Assembly: GCF_003573695.1 (NCBI RefSeq)
Contig: NC_039360.1
Location: 60,668,815 to 60,732,814, forward strand
Length of the DNA stretch: 64,000 nt
Reading direction: 5' to 3'
Source: Papaver somniferum
Taxonomy: Eukaryota; Streptophyta; Magnoliopsida; Ranunculales; Papaveraceae
Shown: one piece after another, positions 20,940 to 33,530 of the stretch
How positions within the stretch are numbered: position 1 is the first letter of the stretch
How the letters are laid out: each line of letters begins with the position of its first letter
Program-made: the position numbers and the translations under genes
Notes under the pieces: model-generated
What the model was told of the DNA's origin: nothing
Database searches by the model: none
Seen by the model: the letters and a program-made list of their open reading frames with translations, nothing else

Positions 20940-22748
20940 TCAACTCGAACCGTATAACAATAGCCGGAATAACTGTGGGTCTTTAAAACCAAAAAGAGCT
21001 GACAAAAGGAAACTGCAGTGAACCAAGAAAATGTACAAGACTAGCATGCCCTTACCTAGTTTCTGGATAACTATCGCAAATTGCGGTTCAGGTTCTATGA
21101 AGGGGTCTAAATAGACTATTTTCCTTGGATGCATTTCCTCATAGGTAGGATTCAAATTATTAGGTCCTAGAGTCTGGAAAAACTCAGATAAGAACCTAGA
21201 ATCACAAAATAACCTAAATAATTTAGGATCCTCTAAGTCAATTATGTATGACTTACATAGTTGACCACAGTCAGAGTAGTGGTCATTCTGAAGCAAATGT
21301 GTTGATTCTAATTTCCTAAAGTACTTAGGCTTAGTCTCAGAACTTAATAAGTGACACATTTGAAATCTATACGTTCCCACAATTGGAAGAAAACTATTTG
21401 GTGGGAAAACAAAGTCGATCTTAGTATCATAGCCTGGTCTAACCTCATCAACCAGAGGATGGGTTTCTAACAACTGAACTTCCTTATGGACATCACTAGG
21501 TTCAGGAAAACGAGTATGAAAGTAATCTTGTAAAATGGTTGAGGCATTGATGTCAAGTCCTAAGTGTGGGGACTTTCTGAGAGTTAAAGGTAAGGCACTA
21601 GGGAAGTGATAATCACCCCCAAACTTAGAGTTTTCAGTTTCTCTAGATAGACCTCGAATTATTTCTTGAATTTCCATATCTTCAGAGTCCTTAAAATATT
21701 CAAGAGATTTTTCTAAGTTATTATCAGGTAGTGCATCTTTACTCATCTCTACGGGTCTATCTTCTTCTTCCAAGACTATTGTTTCTAAGTCGCTAGGCTC
21801 TAAAACAGTATTTTCGAAATGAACCCGTTCCTCTAAACCACTATCGGCTTCGTAATCAAAAGGAAAAACTACATCGTCTAAAACGGTGGTATCCCTAATC
21901 AAATCCTCGTCCTTTTGAATAGGTGAATAATCATAAAAATCATTTGGATTTGAAGTAGAAATAATATAATCACTATAAAGCTCAATTGGATTACTAGATT
22001 CCTGATTACTATGCCTACATATTTCAGATTCTTCATCACTACTATCCTCATCATCATAATAGTACGAAGATGATTGAACCTTATCTAAATAAGTAGTGTT
22101 ACCAATTATAACCTCGTTATCTTGATTATGTGAAAAAGTATTTTCATTCTCAAGGGTATTATTGGATACACTATATTGGCAATTCAAGTTATTTCGAGCA
22201 ATACTTTCGTTCGTCTCTAACTCAAGTCTACGTGTTGACTCAGCTATCCTCTCAAGGGTCTCTTCCAAAGAAAGTTCCCTTAGTGTAGGATCTAAGTTTT
22301 GAGTTAATCTATTGAGGATATCTTCTACAGATTCAGTTGTTGTTGCAGTTCTTTCGTCCATAACTACATTATTCACCTCATCTAATTTATACATCGATTC
22401 AGCTAACTGACGTGATGACTTAGCTAAATTCCTGAGAGTCTCTTCTAGAGAAGGAATAGGAACTGAAGGATCATAATAAGGACTACTTTTCAAAAGTTTG
22501 ATTGTATCCTCTAAAGACGAAGAACTAGTATTATAATCTTCTTGCTCGTATGACTGATGCGCGTGCGGATAGTAATTGGGCTCACCATGGTATGAACCAT
22601 AACCTTGAAAAGGTTGGCGTCCCCAGTCACTATTCTCACTATGGTCATAATACTGATGATGTCCATATTCAAATTCAGGTCGATATTCATTGTATTGGCT
22701 TCTATCATACCAGTTCGACATTCTTAATTGCAGGGGAATTCTACGCAA
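20940..22748 (-). CDS. Long ORF of pol-less Athila-like unit, unknown function (copy 1)
   Basis: An intact 602-codon frame, the longest undamaged ORF here. The first in-frame ATG gives MRRIPLQLRMSNWYDRSQ; the second ATG (MSNWYDR) is an equally good start. The N-terminal ~80 residues are rich in Y, H, Q and G. The middle is very acidic with repeated phrases SLEETL(R/E) and ST(R)RLELE, likely helical. Residues ~415-560 look folded (KIDFVFPPNSFLP onward). Residues ~567-586 form one hydrophobic segment (GMLVLYIFLVHCSFLLSALF) that could cross a membrane. There is no gag, zinc-knuckle, protease, RT or integrase motif. It occupies the place of gag-pol. I do not recognise the family; an env-like or structural role is only a guess. 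Confidence 0.65.
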   Translation of the reverse strand: MRRIPLQLRMSNWYDRSQYNEYRPEFEYGHHQYYDHSENSDWGRQPFQGYGSYHGEPNYYPHAHQSYEQEDYNTSSSSLEDTIKLLKSSPYYDPSVPIPSLEETLRNLAKSSRQLAESMYKLDEVNNVVMDERTATTTESVEDILNRLTQNLDPTLRELSLEETLERIAESTRRLELETNESIARNNLNCQYSVSNNTLENENTFSHNQDNEVIIGNTTYLDKVQSSSYYYDDEDSSDEESEICRHSNQESSNPIELYSDYIISTSNPNDFYDYSPIQKDEDLIRDTTVLDDVVFPFDYEADSGLEERVHFENTVLEPSDLETIVLEEEDRPVEMSKDALPDNNLEKSLEYFKDSEDMEIQEIIRGLSRETENSKFGGDYHFPSALPLTLRKSPHLGLDINASTILQDYFHTRFPEPSDVHKEVQLLETHPLVDEVRPGYDTKIDFVFPPNSFLPIVGTYRFQMCHLLSSETKPKYFRKLESTHLLQNDHYSDCGQLCKSYIIDLEDPKLFRLFCDSRFLSEFFQTLGPNNLNPTYEEMHPRKIVYLDPFIEPEPQFAIVIQKLGKGMLVLYIFLVHCSFLLSALFGFKDPQLFRLLLYGSS

Positions 22749-23821
22749 TCACAAACAAGTCCGACTCGACCAAATCAAACCTATAGAATCTAGCAAACAA
22801 AAAGCATGATGGCTCCACTTAGATTGTTTTCTAGACCAGCTTCTATTCCTTCAAAAAGGAATTCGTTACAATTTGAGCACACCCCTCTGGAATCAATCCG
22901 AGCTAATGTAAGTTGAATCGAGGCGAGGGAAGCTCAGTGGAGCTTTGATACCCAAGGCCTCACCGCTATCACAAGGCGGCGCAGTCACGCATTCAACTCA
23001 CAGAAACCATCATGAACTTTGAAATGTGCTTAAAGAGCAACCAATATTTTTCGAACGAGTTTCCTATTAAGCTCGTTACCCTATTGGTCTCGTTCTATTC
23101 AAAATTTTAGGCTTAGGTTCGCGTTTGGTTTCGTTTTCCTAAGGCGGGCAAGAAGGAAACGGTGATGAAATCCGAGTCCTTATCTTGATTTGGCCAGGCC
23201 TTGCCCTTTACTAGGAAATTAAAAACAGTCCGGTTCGTCCTCAAACAATTATCACCTTAAGGCAGACAGTAACCCGCTTGCAGGAGATTCGCGGGTGTTT
23301 CGGTTGGACTTACCTCCCGTACCAGACGGGCGATGAACCGTTGTCGTCGACTCGGGCCACGACTCCTATGACGTGTGCGAACCCGAGGGGCCGAGACGAT
23401 ATAGTAATCGTCGTCCTTCCCTGCAAACAGTTTGTATTTAATTTTTTTTTTTTTAATTTATAACCCTTCCGTAGGGTTTTAAAAATAATGTCCAAAGTCC
23501 AGAATAAAGTCCAAATAAAAAGTCCAAAATTACAAAAATTATGAAAAATAAAGCCTATTTACAAATTCTAAAAATAAATAAATAAAAGCTATATACAAAA
23601 AAAAAATAATAATAATAAAAATTAAATCCTAAAAAAAAATTATGTCTTTTTCTTCTTCTCTTTTAGCTTTTAACTTTTATCTTTAAGCTTTTTGTTCCCA
23701 AGTCCTTAGTATTCCACTTCGAACCTGTAAATCAAAGACACAAAAAGAAACGTAAAAAGGAACAAATAATAGTAAAAAAAATAAAATAAAATAATAAACC
23801 TAAAAACAAATCTATATACAA
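22749..23821 (-). other. Leader, copy 1
   Basis: Noncoding; matches the Athila leader from about 22800 to 23430 and includes the 6-bp stem hairpin at 22930-22945. A GC-rich block at 23320-23420 is also shared. Short A/T runs fill the rest. Confidence 0.65.
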
Positions 23822-23840
23822 GTCCGCGTCGGCGGCGCCA
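23822..23840 (-). other. Primer-binding site, copy 1
   Basis: TGGCGCCGCCGACGCGGAC on the minus strand, three bases from the LTR end; identical to 17751-17769. Confidence 0.75.
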
Positions 23841-23843
23841 TTT

Positions 23844-25298
23844 TGTTGTAGTACTTCGATTGCGATAAATACGGATATGATGCTCGGACTTGAATAGATT
23901 TAAAAACAAAAATATATACAAAATTGTCACAGGATCAAGAGACACTAGGACTCAGGATTCCACCATAATCATTCATATAAGTAATATATTTATTTCCAAA
24001 ACAATTATAGCTCACATAAAAATATGGACTCTAATTCTTGCCAAGGTAGATTTTTAGAAGATTAACTGTAAATCGAAAGCATGGCATATCAAAAGTACTA
24101 AGACCAAGCATAAACCATCAAAAGAAATGACAATCAATTAAGAAAAAATCATAAAACATTTAATAAAAATGCAAGAAGTCATAAAAGAATTAAATATAAT
24201 TTTTATATGTGTAAAATATGGCTTCCTCCATCATCCCAGTATTGGGGTTTAGCTATTCATATCAATCACACACTCAAAATATTAATTCAAAGTTCAAAGT
24301 GTGATTAAAAGAGTCAAAAGTTATAAAATAGTGGTTCTGAGACTCACAAAACACGTCCAACAGAAACGATAGAATATAACTGCAGCTAACTGCGACACTT
24401 CGCTGATGCTGTTGAAGCTGCTGAAAATAAGTCTGCCCTGGAGAGTCTGTTCTTCGTGTTCTTGAAGCTTTTTAATGGCAGCAGCAGCAGCAGGTGAACA
24501 TTGCTGTTTTTCCTTCTTCTTCGCTCCTCCTGGCTCTGGCTCGACCCCAAACTCTTCATCCCCCTTCTCTGACATAAAACCAACTATTTATAGGCTTTAA
24601 ATCCCCTTGAAACTCGATCAAACCCCTTGGAAATCTCCATTATTCTTTACGGGTTGTTTGAAGAATAATCTTCTTCTTGTTGCGTTACAGGCTGTTTCTA
24701 GATATTCTCTCGTCTCAAATATCTTCTAGGACTTTTACCCAACTGTTTTGATGTATATCCCACGCAAGATATCCCATAAATCTCTCAAACTAATCTCAAA
24801 CCCTAAACAGAAACCGTGTGCACTGTCTTGATTTTGTGTGGATTTTCTGACTTATCCAGCCCAATTAGATGGGTCTAATCGCTTCTAACAGGTCCCTTAT
24901 GTCTTGTAGAGTCCGTGGGTACCAAATTTGCCCATTTAATCGCCTCCTAGGTCGCTCAAATCATTGATCCAAAACTGTTGACGCTGCTGCCTTTTTTCCC
25001 GCCAAAATCCAGTTTTGAAACTTTGAAGATGACCTCCCCCTATCCAGTTCCGGTGTCCCTTTAGTACATGCCCTGAAATGGGGTGCCCCTTAGTAATTAG
25101 GTTACCCCTTATCCAAAGTGAGAGTCCGTATAGTAATTTTCTCCCACGAGCGCAAAAACCACTTTTTAGCCAATTTCGCCGCAAAAGCTTATTTCTCCAA
25201 AAACACCTACAAAGACATAAAATAACCAAATAAGTACAATATCGAGTACTAACAATATATACAAATGAGCTATATTAGACACATAAATGCATCTATCA
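23844..25298 (-). repeat. Pol-less Athila-like LTR, copy 2 (shared)
   Basis: 1455 bp, starting TGTTGTAGTACTTCG. It serves as 5' LTR for the unit on its left and 3' LTR for the unit on its right. Its last ~70 bp on the plus strand differ at about ten sites from copies 1 and 3 (for example GAGCTATATTAGAC), and it abuts the hairpin minisatellite at 25299 without the usual polypurine tract. Confidence 0.85.
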
Positions 25299-25628
25299 AT
25301 CTCCGTTTCTCAACGGGCGTTGATATAATCTCCGTTTCTCAACGGGCGCTTGTATAGAGTTCGTCCCACGACTAGGCGGCCATATAAACTACGCCCCAAC
25401 GAAACGTTGATAAACTGTACGCCCGATGGAGCGTTTGCTGAGTTGTTCGCCTGGAATCAGGCGTTGATATACCAACCGCCCCATTCAAACGGAGGTAAAG
25501 TTTACGCTCAACAACATGCGTTGATATAGTATACGCCCCGCAACAGACGGAGATAAAGTGTACGCCTGCCGTCAAGCGGAGATATGTAAACGCCCAAATC
25601 AGGCGTTGGTTAAAGCTTCCGCTCGTTA
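25299..25628 (-). repeat. ~29-bp degenerate hairpin minisatellite, about 11 units
   Basis: Units of 28-32 bp begin CGCC, CGCT or CTCCG, have a variable core, then CGTTGATATA or CGGAGATAAAG. Several fold into short hairpins: CCGTT/AACGG at 25302-25315 and again at 25332-25345, CGCCTG/CAGGCG at 25448-25463, and AACGCC/GGCGTT at 25589-25607. The array lies exactly between the LTR and the truncated ORF, where other copies have the ORF 3' end, 3' UTR and PPT. Unit sequences have drifted widely while anchors are kept. No such array is in the other two copies. Confidence 0.8.
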
Positions 25629-26936
25629 ATCTTGTAACAACTGAGGATGGGTTTCTAACAACTGAACTTCCTTATGGACATCACTAGGTTCAGGAAAACG
25701 AGTATGAAAGTAATCTTGTAAAATGGTTGAGGCATTGATGTCAAGTCCTAAGTGTGGGGACTTTCTGAGAGTTAAAGGTAAGGCACTAGGGAAGTGATAA
25801 TCACCCCCAAACTTAGAGTTTTCAGTTTCTCTAGATAGACCTCTAATTTTTTCTTGAATTTCCGTATCTTCAGAGTCCTTAAAATATTCAAGAGATTCTT
25901 CTAAGTTATTATCAGGTAGTGCATCTTTACTCATCTCTACGGGTCTATCTTCTTCTTCCAAGACTATTGTTTCTAAGTCGCTAGACTCTAAAACAGTATT
26001 TTCGAAATGAACCCGTTCCTCTAAACCACTATCGGCTTCGTAATCAAAAGGAAAAACTACATCGTCTAAAACGGTGGTATCCCTAATCAAATCCTCGTCC
26101 TTTTGAATAGGTGAATAATCATAAAAATTATTTGGATTTGAAGTAGAAATAATATAATCACTATAAAGCTCAATTGGATTACTAGATTCCTGATTACTAT
26201 GCCTACACGTTTCAGATTCTTCATCACTACTATCCTCATCATCATAATAGTACGAAGATGATTGAACCTTATCTAAATAAGTAGTGTTACCAATTATAAC
26301 CTCGTTATCTTGATTATGTGAAAAAGTATCTTCATTCTCAAGGGTATTATTGGATACACTATATTGGCAATTCAAGTTATTTCGAGCAATACTTTCATTC
26401 GTCTCTAACTCAAGTCTACGTGTCGACTCAGCTATCCTCTCAAGGGTCTCTTCCAAAGAAAGTTCCCTTAGTGTAGGATCTAAGTTTTGAGTTAATCTAT
26501 TGAGGATATCTTCTACAGATTCAGTTGTTGTTGCAGTTCTTTCGTCCATAACTACATTATTCACCTCATCTAATTTATACTTCGATTCAGCTAACTGACG
26601 CGATGACTCAGCTAAATTCCTGAGAGTCTCTTCTAGAGAAGGAATAGGAACTGAAGGATCATAATAAGGACTACTTTTCAATAGTTTGATTGTATCCTCT
26701 AAAGACGAAGAACTAGTATTATAATCTTCTTGCTCGTATGACTGATGCGCGTGCGGATAATAATTGGGCTCACCATGGTATGAACCATAACCTTGAAAAG
26801 GTTGGCGTCCCCAGTCACTATTCTCACTATGGTCATAATACTGATGATGTCCATATTCAAATTCAGGTCGATATTCATTGTATTGGCTTCTATCATACCA
26901 GTTCGACATTCTTAATTGCAGGGGAATTCTACGCAA
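25626..26936 (-). pseudogene. Long ORF of pol-less Athila-like unit, truncated (copy 2)
   Basis: 436 codons, nearly identical to the first ~430 of the 602-codon ORF at 20940-22748. It then departs at ETHP and ends QLLQD with a stop supplied by the minisatellite. The folded C-terminal region and the hydrophobic segment are therefore lost. The sequence also has scattered replacements against copies 1 and 3 (for example SSDLETIV for PSDLETIV). Confidence 0.75.
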
Positions 26937-28009
26937 TCACAAACAAGTCCGACTCGACCAAATCAAACCTATAGAATCTAGCAAACAAAAAGCATGATGG
27001 CTCCACTTAGATTGTTTTCTAGACCAGCTTCTATTCCTTCGAAAAGGAATTCGTTACAATTTGAGCACACCCCTCTGGAATCAATCCGAGCTAATGTAAG
27101 TTGAATCGAGGCGAGGGAAGCTCAGTGGAGCTTTGATACCCAAGGCCTCACCGCTATCACAAGGCGGCGCAGTCACGCATTCAACTCACAGAAACCATCA
27201 TGAACTTTGAAATGTGCTTAAAGAGCAACAAATATTTTTCGAACGAGTTTCCTATTAAGCTCGTTACCCTATTGGTCTCGTTCTATTCAAAATTTTAGGC
27301 TTAGGTTCGCGTTTGGTTTCGTTTTCCTAAGGCGGGCAAGAAGGAAACGGTGATGAAATCCGAGTCCTTATCTTGTTTAGGCCAGGCCTTGCCCTTTACT
27401 AGGAAAATAAAGACAGTCTGGTTCGTCCTCAAACAATTATCACCTTAAGGCAGACAGTAACCCGCTTGCAGGAGATTCGCGGGTGTTTCGATTGGACTTA
27501 CCTCCCGTACCAGACGGGTGATGAACCGTTGTCGTCGACTCGGGCCACGACTCCTATGACGTGTGCGAACCCGAGGGGCCGAGACGATATAGTAATCGTC
27601 GTCCTTCCCTGCAAACAGTTTGTATTTAATTTTTTTTTTTAATTTATAACCCTTCCGTAGGGTTTTAAAAATAATGTCCAAAGTCCAGAATAAAGTCCAA
27701 ATAAAAAGTCCAAAATTACAAAAATTATGAAAAATAAAGCCTATTTACAAATTCTAAAAATAAATAAATAAAAGCTATATACAAAAAAAATAATAATAAT
27801 AAAAATTAAATCCTAAAAAAAAAAAATTATGTCTTTTTCTTCTTCTCTTTTAGCTTTTAACTTTTAGCTTTAAGCTTTTTGTTCCCAAGTCCTTAGTATT
27901 CCACTTCGAACCTGTAAATCAAAGACACAAAAAGAAACGTAAAAAGGAACAAATAATAGTAAAAAAAAATAAAATAAAATAATAAACCTAAAAACAAATC
28001 TATATACAA
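26937..28009 (-). other. Leader, copy 2
   Basis: Noncoding, same layout as 22749-23821, with the hairpin at 27118-27133. Confidence 0.6.
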
Positions 28010-28028
28010 GTCCGCGTCGGCGGCGCCA
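28010..28028 (-). other. Primer-binding site, copy 2
   Basis: TGGCGCCGCCGACGCGGAC on the minus strand, identical to the other copies. Confidence 0.75.
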
Positions 28029-28031
28029 TTT

Positions 28032-29488
28032 TGTTGTAGTAATTCGATTGCGGTAAATAAGGATTCGATGCTCGGACTTGAAAAGATTTTTAAAGCAAAA
28101 ATATATACAAAATTGTCACAGGATCAAGAGACACTAGGACTCAGGATTCCACCATAATCATTCATATAATTAATATATTTATTTCCAAAACAATTATAGC
28201 TCACATAAAAATAGGGACTCTAATTCTTGCCAAGGTAGATTTTTAAAAGATTAACTGTAAATCGAAAGCATGGCATATCAAAAGTACTAAGACCAAGCAT
28301 AAACCATCAAAAGAAATGACAATCAATTAAGAAAAAATCATAAAACATTTAATAAAAATGCAAGAAATCATAAAAGAATTAAATATAATTTTTATATGTG
28401 TAAAATATGGCTTCCTCCATCATCCCAGTATTGGGGTTTAGCTATTCATATCAATCACACACTCAAAATATTAATTCAAAGTTCAAAGTGTGATTAAAAG
28501 AGTCAAAAGTTATAAAATAGTGGTTCTGAGACTCACAAAACACGTCCAACAGAAACGATAGAATATAACTGCAGCTAACTGCGACACTTCGCTGATGCTG
28601 TTGACGCTGCTGAAAATAAGTCTGCCCTGGAGAGTCTGTTCTTCGTGTTCTTGAAGCTTTTTAATGGCAGCAGCAGCAGCAGGTGAACATTGCTGTTTTT
28701 CCTTCTTCTTCGCTCCTCCTGGCTCTGGATCGACCCCAAACTCTTCATCCCCCTTATCTGACATAAAACCAACTATTTATAGGCTTTAAATCCCCTTGAA
28801 ACTCGATCAAACCCCTTGGAAATCTCCATTATTCTTTACGGGTTGTTTGAAGAATAATCTTCTTCTTGTTGCGTTACAGGCTGTTTCTAGCTATTCTCTC
28901 GTCTCAAATATCTTCTAGAACTTTTACCCAACTGTTTTGATGTATATCCCACGCAAGATATCCCATAAATCTCTCAAACTAATCTCAAACCCTAAACAGA
29001 AACCGTGTGCACTGTCTTGACTTTGTGTGGATTTTCTGACTTATCCAGCCCAATTAGACGGGTCTAATCGATTCTAACAGGTCCCTTATGTCTTGTAGAG
29101 TCCGTGGGTACCAAATTTGCCCATTTAATCGCCTCCTAGGTCGCTCAAATCATTGATCCAAAACTGTTGACGCTGCTGCCTTTTTTCCCGCCAAAATCCA
29201 GTTTTGAAACTTTGAAGATGACCTCCCCCTATCCAGTTCCGGTGTCCCTTTAGTACATGCCCTGAAATGGGGTGCCCCTTAGTAATTAGGTTACCCCTTA
29301 TCCAAAGTGAGAGTCCGTATAGTAATTTTCTCCCACGAGCGCAAAAACCACTTTTTAGCCAATTTCGCCGCAAAAGCTTATTTCTCCAAAAACACCTACA
29401 AAGACATAAAATAACCAAATAAGTACAAAATAGAGTACTAAAAAATATAAACAATTGGGACAAATTAGACACATAAATGCGTCTATCA
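28032..29488 (-). repeat. Pol-less Athila-like LTR, copy 3 (shared)
   Basis: 1457 bp, TGTTGTAG...GTCTATCA, nearly identical to 18217-19673. It borders unit 2 on the left and unit 3 on the right. Confidence 0.88.
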
Positions 29489-30655
29489 AATACCCCCAAA
29501 CTTATTATTTGCTAGTCCTCGAGCAAATCTAATCTAAAATAAAATGACTACACTTAGCACGTGCAGTAAGCCGTTAAACCACTAGGTGACCCTAGTGGCG
29601 GAGTGTTGTCTCCGGGGGGTTTACCAGAGGTGTACCCACAAAACCTTAATACTCCAGAGCTTAGCTATCTACGCAGAACCTTGGAAGGCACTAAAGAATC
29701 TCCTTGGTTGGCATACTTATTGACTACAGGAAGAAGTACCCTGATGCGAAATTCCAATTGTTGTACACGAGTTTGCACTCAAGCATACTAAAATTCATAT
29801 AAAGTGACAGAGCTCTACTCAGATAGTTGCACTATGGACATCATATTCGGAGTTTACACTAATCACATGGATAGATCAAGAAGATGGATATAGAAAACAT
29901 AGATGGTTTTGATGTTTACTAAGTGAACGACGTTTCCCATATCTGTCTGAAGGCCTCCGCCAAAATGAACCTAGTCTGACTAATATCAACACACTGGCAT
30001 ATACAAGGGTACCAGTGGTCGATAACCTAACTCTAGGTCAACACAACTGGCATATACAAGGGTACCAGTGGTCGACTTTATTGAATTTATTCCTTTTGGT
30101 CAAATGGTCTGGTCTCAATTTTTTTTTTTTTCATGGTATCTCAATCACTCTAATTCACCCTAGCATTGGTAACAACTTGAATCGTGGGCCCCCACCTATC
30201 ACTTAGAGAAACATAGTTTAAAAACAAAATAAAAATAGAAGTGAAAAGGACTCAACGAGATATGGTGAAACTATCATGTTATTTCTAACACCTGAGCTCT
30301 GTGCTTTTATGAATAGACTCTTTAGATGTTTCCATCTAATCAGATTGGTTCCTCAAACTCCTACAATCAAAATGCTTCCATCCACTTAGATTAGTTAGTG
30401 CAATCCTCAATAGGCATAATTTCTAAGCTCTGGAGTTTATTTATTGCAACTAAAAAGTTTCTCTCATACCCCCAAACTTAAACCTAACATTGTCCTCAAT
30501 GTTCTAAAGATAAAATTAAAAACATGAACAAGGAGAAACTATTACCATTCGAAGCAAAAGAGTTAAGGAAAGATATTACCTGGTTGCATGAGTTTGGGTT
30601 ACCTCCCAAGAAGTTCTAAGTTTAAAGTCTTCAGCCAGACATAGAAAAGGTTTAG
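29489..30655 (-). other. PPT and 3' UTR, copy 3
   Basis: Starts with the AATACCCCCAAACTT tract. Compared with copy 1 it lacks about 70 bp of the T-rich tract near 30120 and a short stretch near 29975. No gene. Confidence 0.65.
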
Positions 30656-32463
30656 TCAACTCGAACCGTATAACAATAGCCGGAATAACTGTGGGTCTTT
30701 AAAACCAAAAAGAGCTGACAAAAGGAAACTGCAGTGAACCAAGAAAATGTACAAGACTAGCATGCCCTTACCTAGTTTCTGGATAACTATCGCTAATTGC
30801 GGTTCAGGTTCTATGAAGGGGTCTAAATAGACTATTTTCCTTGGATGCATTTCCTCATAGGTAGGATTCAAATTATTAGGTCCTAGAGTCTGGAAAAACT
30901 CAGATAAGAACCTAGAATCACAAAATAACCTAAATAATTTAGGATCCTCTAAGTCAATTATGTATGACTTACATAGTTGACCACAGTCAGAGTAGTGGTC
31001 ATTCTGAAGCAAATGTGTTGATTCTAATTTCCTAAAGTACTTAGGCTTAGTCTCAGAACTTAATAAGTGACACATTTGAAATCTATACGTTCCCACAATT
31101 GGAAGAAAACTATTTGGTGGGAAAACAAAGTCGATCTTAGTATCATAGCCTGGTCTAACCTCATCAACCAGAGGATGGGTTTCTAACAACTGAACTTCCT
31201 TATGGACATCACTAGGTTCAGGAAAACGAGTATGAAAGTAATCTTGTAAAATGGTTGAGGCATTGATGTCAAGTCCTAAGTGTGGGGACTTTCTGAGAGT
31301 TAAAGGTAAGGCACTAGGGAAGTGATAATCACCCCCAAACTTAGAGTTTTCAGTTTCTCTAGATAGACCTCGAATTATTTCTTGAATTTCCGTATCTTCA
31401 GAGTCCTTAAAATATTCAAGAGATTTTTCTAAGTTATTATCAGGTAGTGCATCTTTACTCATCTCTACGGGTCTATCTTCTTCTTCCAAGATTATTGTTT
31501 CTAAGTCGCTAGGCTCTAAAACAGTATTTTCGAAATGAACCCGTTCCTCTAACCACTATCGGCTTCGTAATCAAAAGGAAAAACTACATCGTCTAAAACG
31601 GTGGTATCCCTAATCAAATCCTCGTCCTTTTGAATAGGTGAATAATCATAAAAATCATTTGGATTTGAAGTAGAAATAATATAATCACTATAAAGCTCAA
31701 TTGGATTACTAGATTCCTGATTACTATGCCTACATATTTCAGATTCTTCATCACTACTATCCTCATCATCATAATAGTACGAAGATGATTGAACCTTATC
31801 TAAATAAGTAGTGTTACCAATTATAACCTCGTTATCTTGATTATGTGAAAAAGTATTTTCATTCTCAAGGGTATTATTGGATACACTATATTGGCAATTC
31901 AAGTTATTTCGAGCAATACTTTCGTTCGTCTCTAACTCAAGTCTACGTGTCGACTCAGCTATCCTCTCAAGGGTCTCTTCCAAAGAAAGTTCCCTTAGTG
32001 TAGGATCTAAGTTTTGAGTTAATCTATTGAGGATATCTTCTACAGATTCAGTTGTTGTTGCAGTTCTTTCGTCCATAACTACATTATTCACCTCATCTAA
32101 TTTATACATCGATTCAGCTAACTGACGTGATGACTTAGCTAAATTCCTGAGAGTCTCTTCTAGATAAGGAATAGGAACTGAAGGATCATAATAAGGACTA
32201 CTTTTCAAAAGTTTGATTGTATCCTCTAAAGACGAAGAACTAGTATTATAATCTTCTTGCTCGTATGACTGATGCGCGTGCGGATAGTAATTGGGCTCAC
32301 CATGGTATGAACCATAACCTTGAAAAGGTTGGCGTCCCCAGTCACTATTCTCACTATGGTCATAATACTGATGATGTCCATATTCAAATTCAGGTCGATA
32401 TTCATTGTATTGGCTTCTATCATACCAGTTCGACATTCTTAATTGCAGGGGAATTCTACGCAA
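30656..32463 (-). pseudogene. Long ORF of pol-less Athila-like unit, frameshifted (copy 3)
   Basis: The same 602-codon ORF as at 20940 but split into 304 codons (31549-32463) and 277 codons (30656-31489) by loss of one A in a run of three near 31552. Otherwise it is almost identical, including the C-terminal hydrophobic segment (GMLVLYIFLVHCSFLLSALF). A recent break in a young copy. Confidence 0.75.
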
Positions 32464-33530
32464 TCACAAACAAGTCCGACTCGACCAAATCAAACCTATA
32501 GAATCTAGCAAACAAAAAGCATGATGGCTCCACTTAGATTGTTTTCTAGACCAGCTTCTATTCCTTCAAAAAGGAATTCGTTACAATTTGAGCACACCCC
32601 TCTGGAATCAATCCGAGCTAATGTAAGTTGAATCGAGGCGAGGGAAGCTCAGTGGAGCTTTGATACCCAAGGCCTCACCGCTATCACAAGGCGGCGCAGT
32701 CACGCATTCAACTCACAGAAACCATCATGAACTTTGAAATGTGCTTAAAGAGCAACCAATATTTTTCGAACTAGTTTCCTATTAAGCTCGTTACCCTATT
32801 GGTCTCGTTCTATTCAAAATTTTAGGCTTAGGTTCGCGTTTGGTTTCGTTTTCCTAAGGCGGGCAAGAAGGAAACGGTGATGAAATCCGAGTCCTTATCT
32901 TGATTTGGCCAGGCCTTGCCCTTTACTAGGAAATTAAAAACAGTCCAAATTCGTCCTCAATCAATGAATCACCTTAAGGAATACAGTAACTCGCTTACAG
33001 GAGATTCGCGAGTGTTTCGATGGACTTACCTCCCGTACCAGACGGGGGATGAACCGTTGAAGTCGACTCGGGCCACAACTCCTATGTCATGTACGAACCC
33101 GAGGGGCCGAGACGATATCGTAATCGTCGTCCTTCCCTGCAAACAGTTTGTATTTAAGGATACCCTTCCGTAGGGTTTAAAAATAAAAATAAAAATGTCC
33201 AAAAGTACAGAATAAAGTCCAAATAAAAAGTCCAAAAATTACAAAAATTATGAAAAATAAAGCCTATTTACAAATTCTAAAAAAAATATATAAAAGCTAT
33301 ATACAAAAAAATAAATAAAAATAATAATAATAAAAAAAAATTAAATCCTAAAAAAAATTATGTCTTTTTTCTCTTCTCTTTTATCTTTTAGCTTTAAGCT
33401 TTTTGTTCCCAAGTCCCTAGTATTCCACTTCGATCCTGTAAATCAAAGACACAAAAAGAAACGTAAAAAGGAACAAATAATAGTAAAAAATAAAATAAAA
33501 TAACAAACCTAAAAACAAATCTATAGACAA
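32464..33530 (-). other. Leader, copy 3
   Basis: Noncoding. From about 32940 to 33140 it is closer to the Athila leader than to copies 1 and 2 (for example CACCTTAAGGAATACAGTAACTC here, with only the AAGGAATACAGTAACTCGC part matching the Athila leader). The hairpin is at 32645-32660. Confidence 0.6.

Noticed and set aside
25299..25628. CRISPR array
   Set aside because: Unit length and variable cores look similar, but the anchors are degenerate, no cas genes exist and the setting is a plant retroelement.
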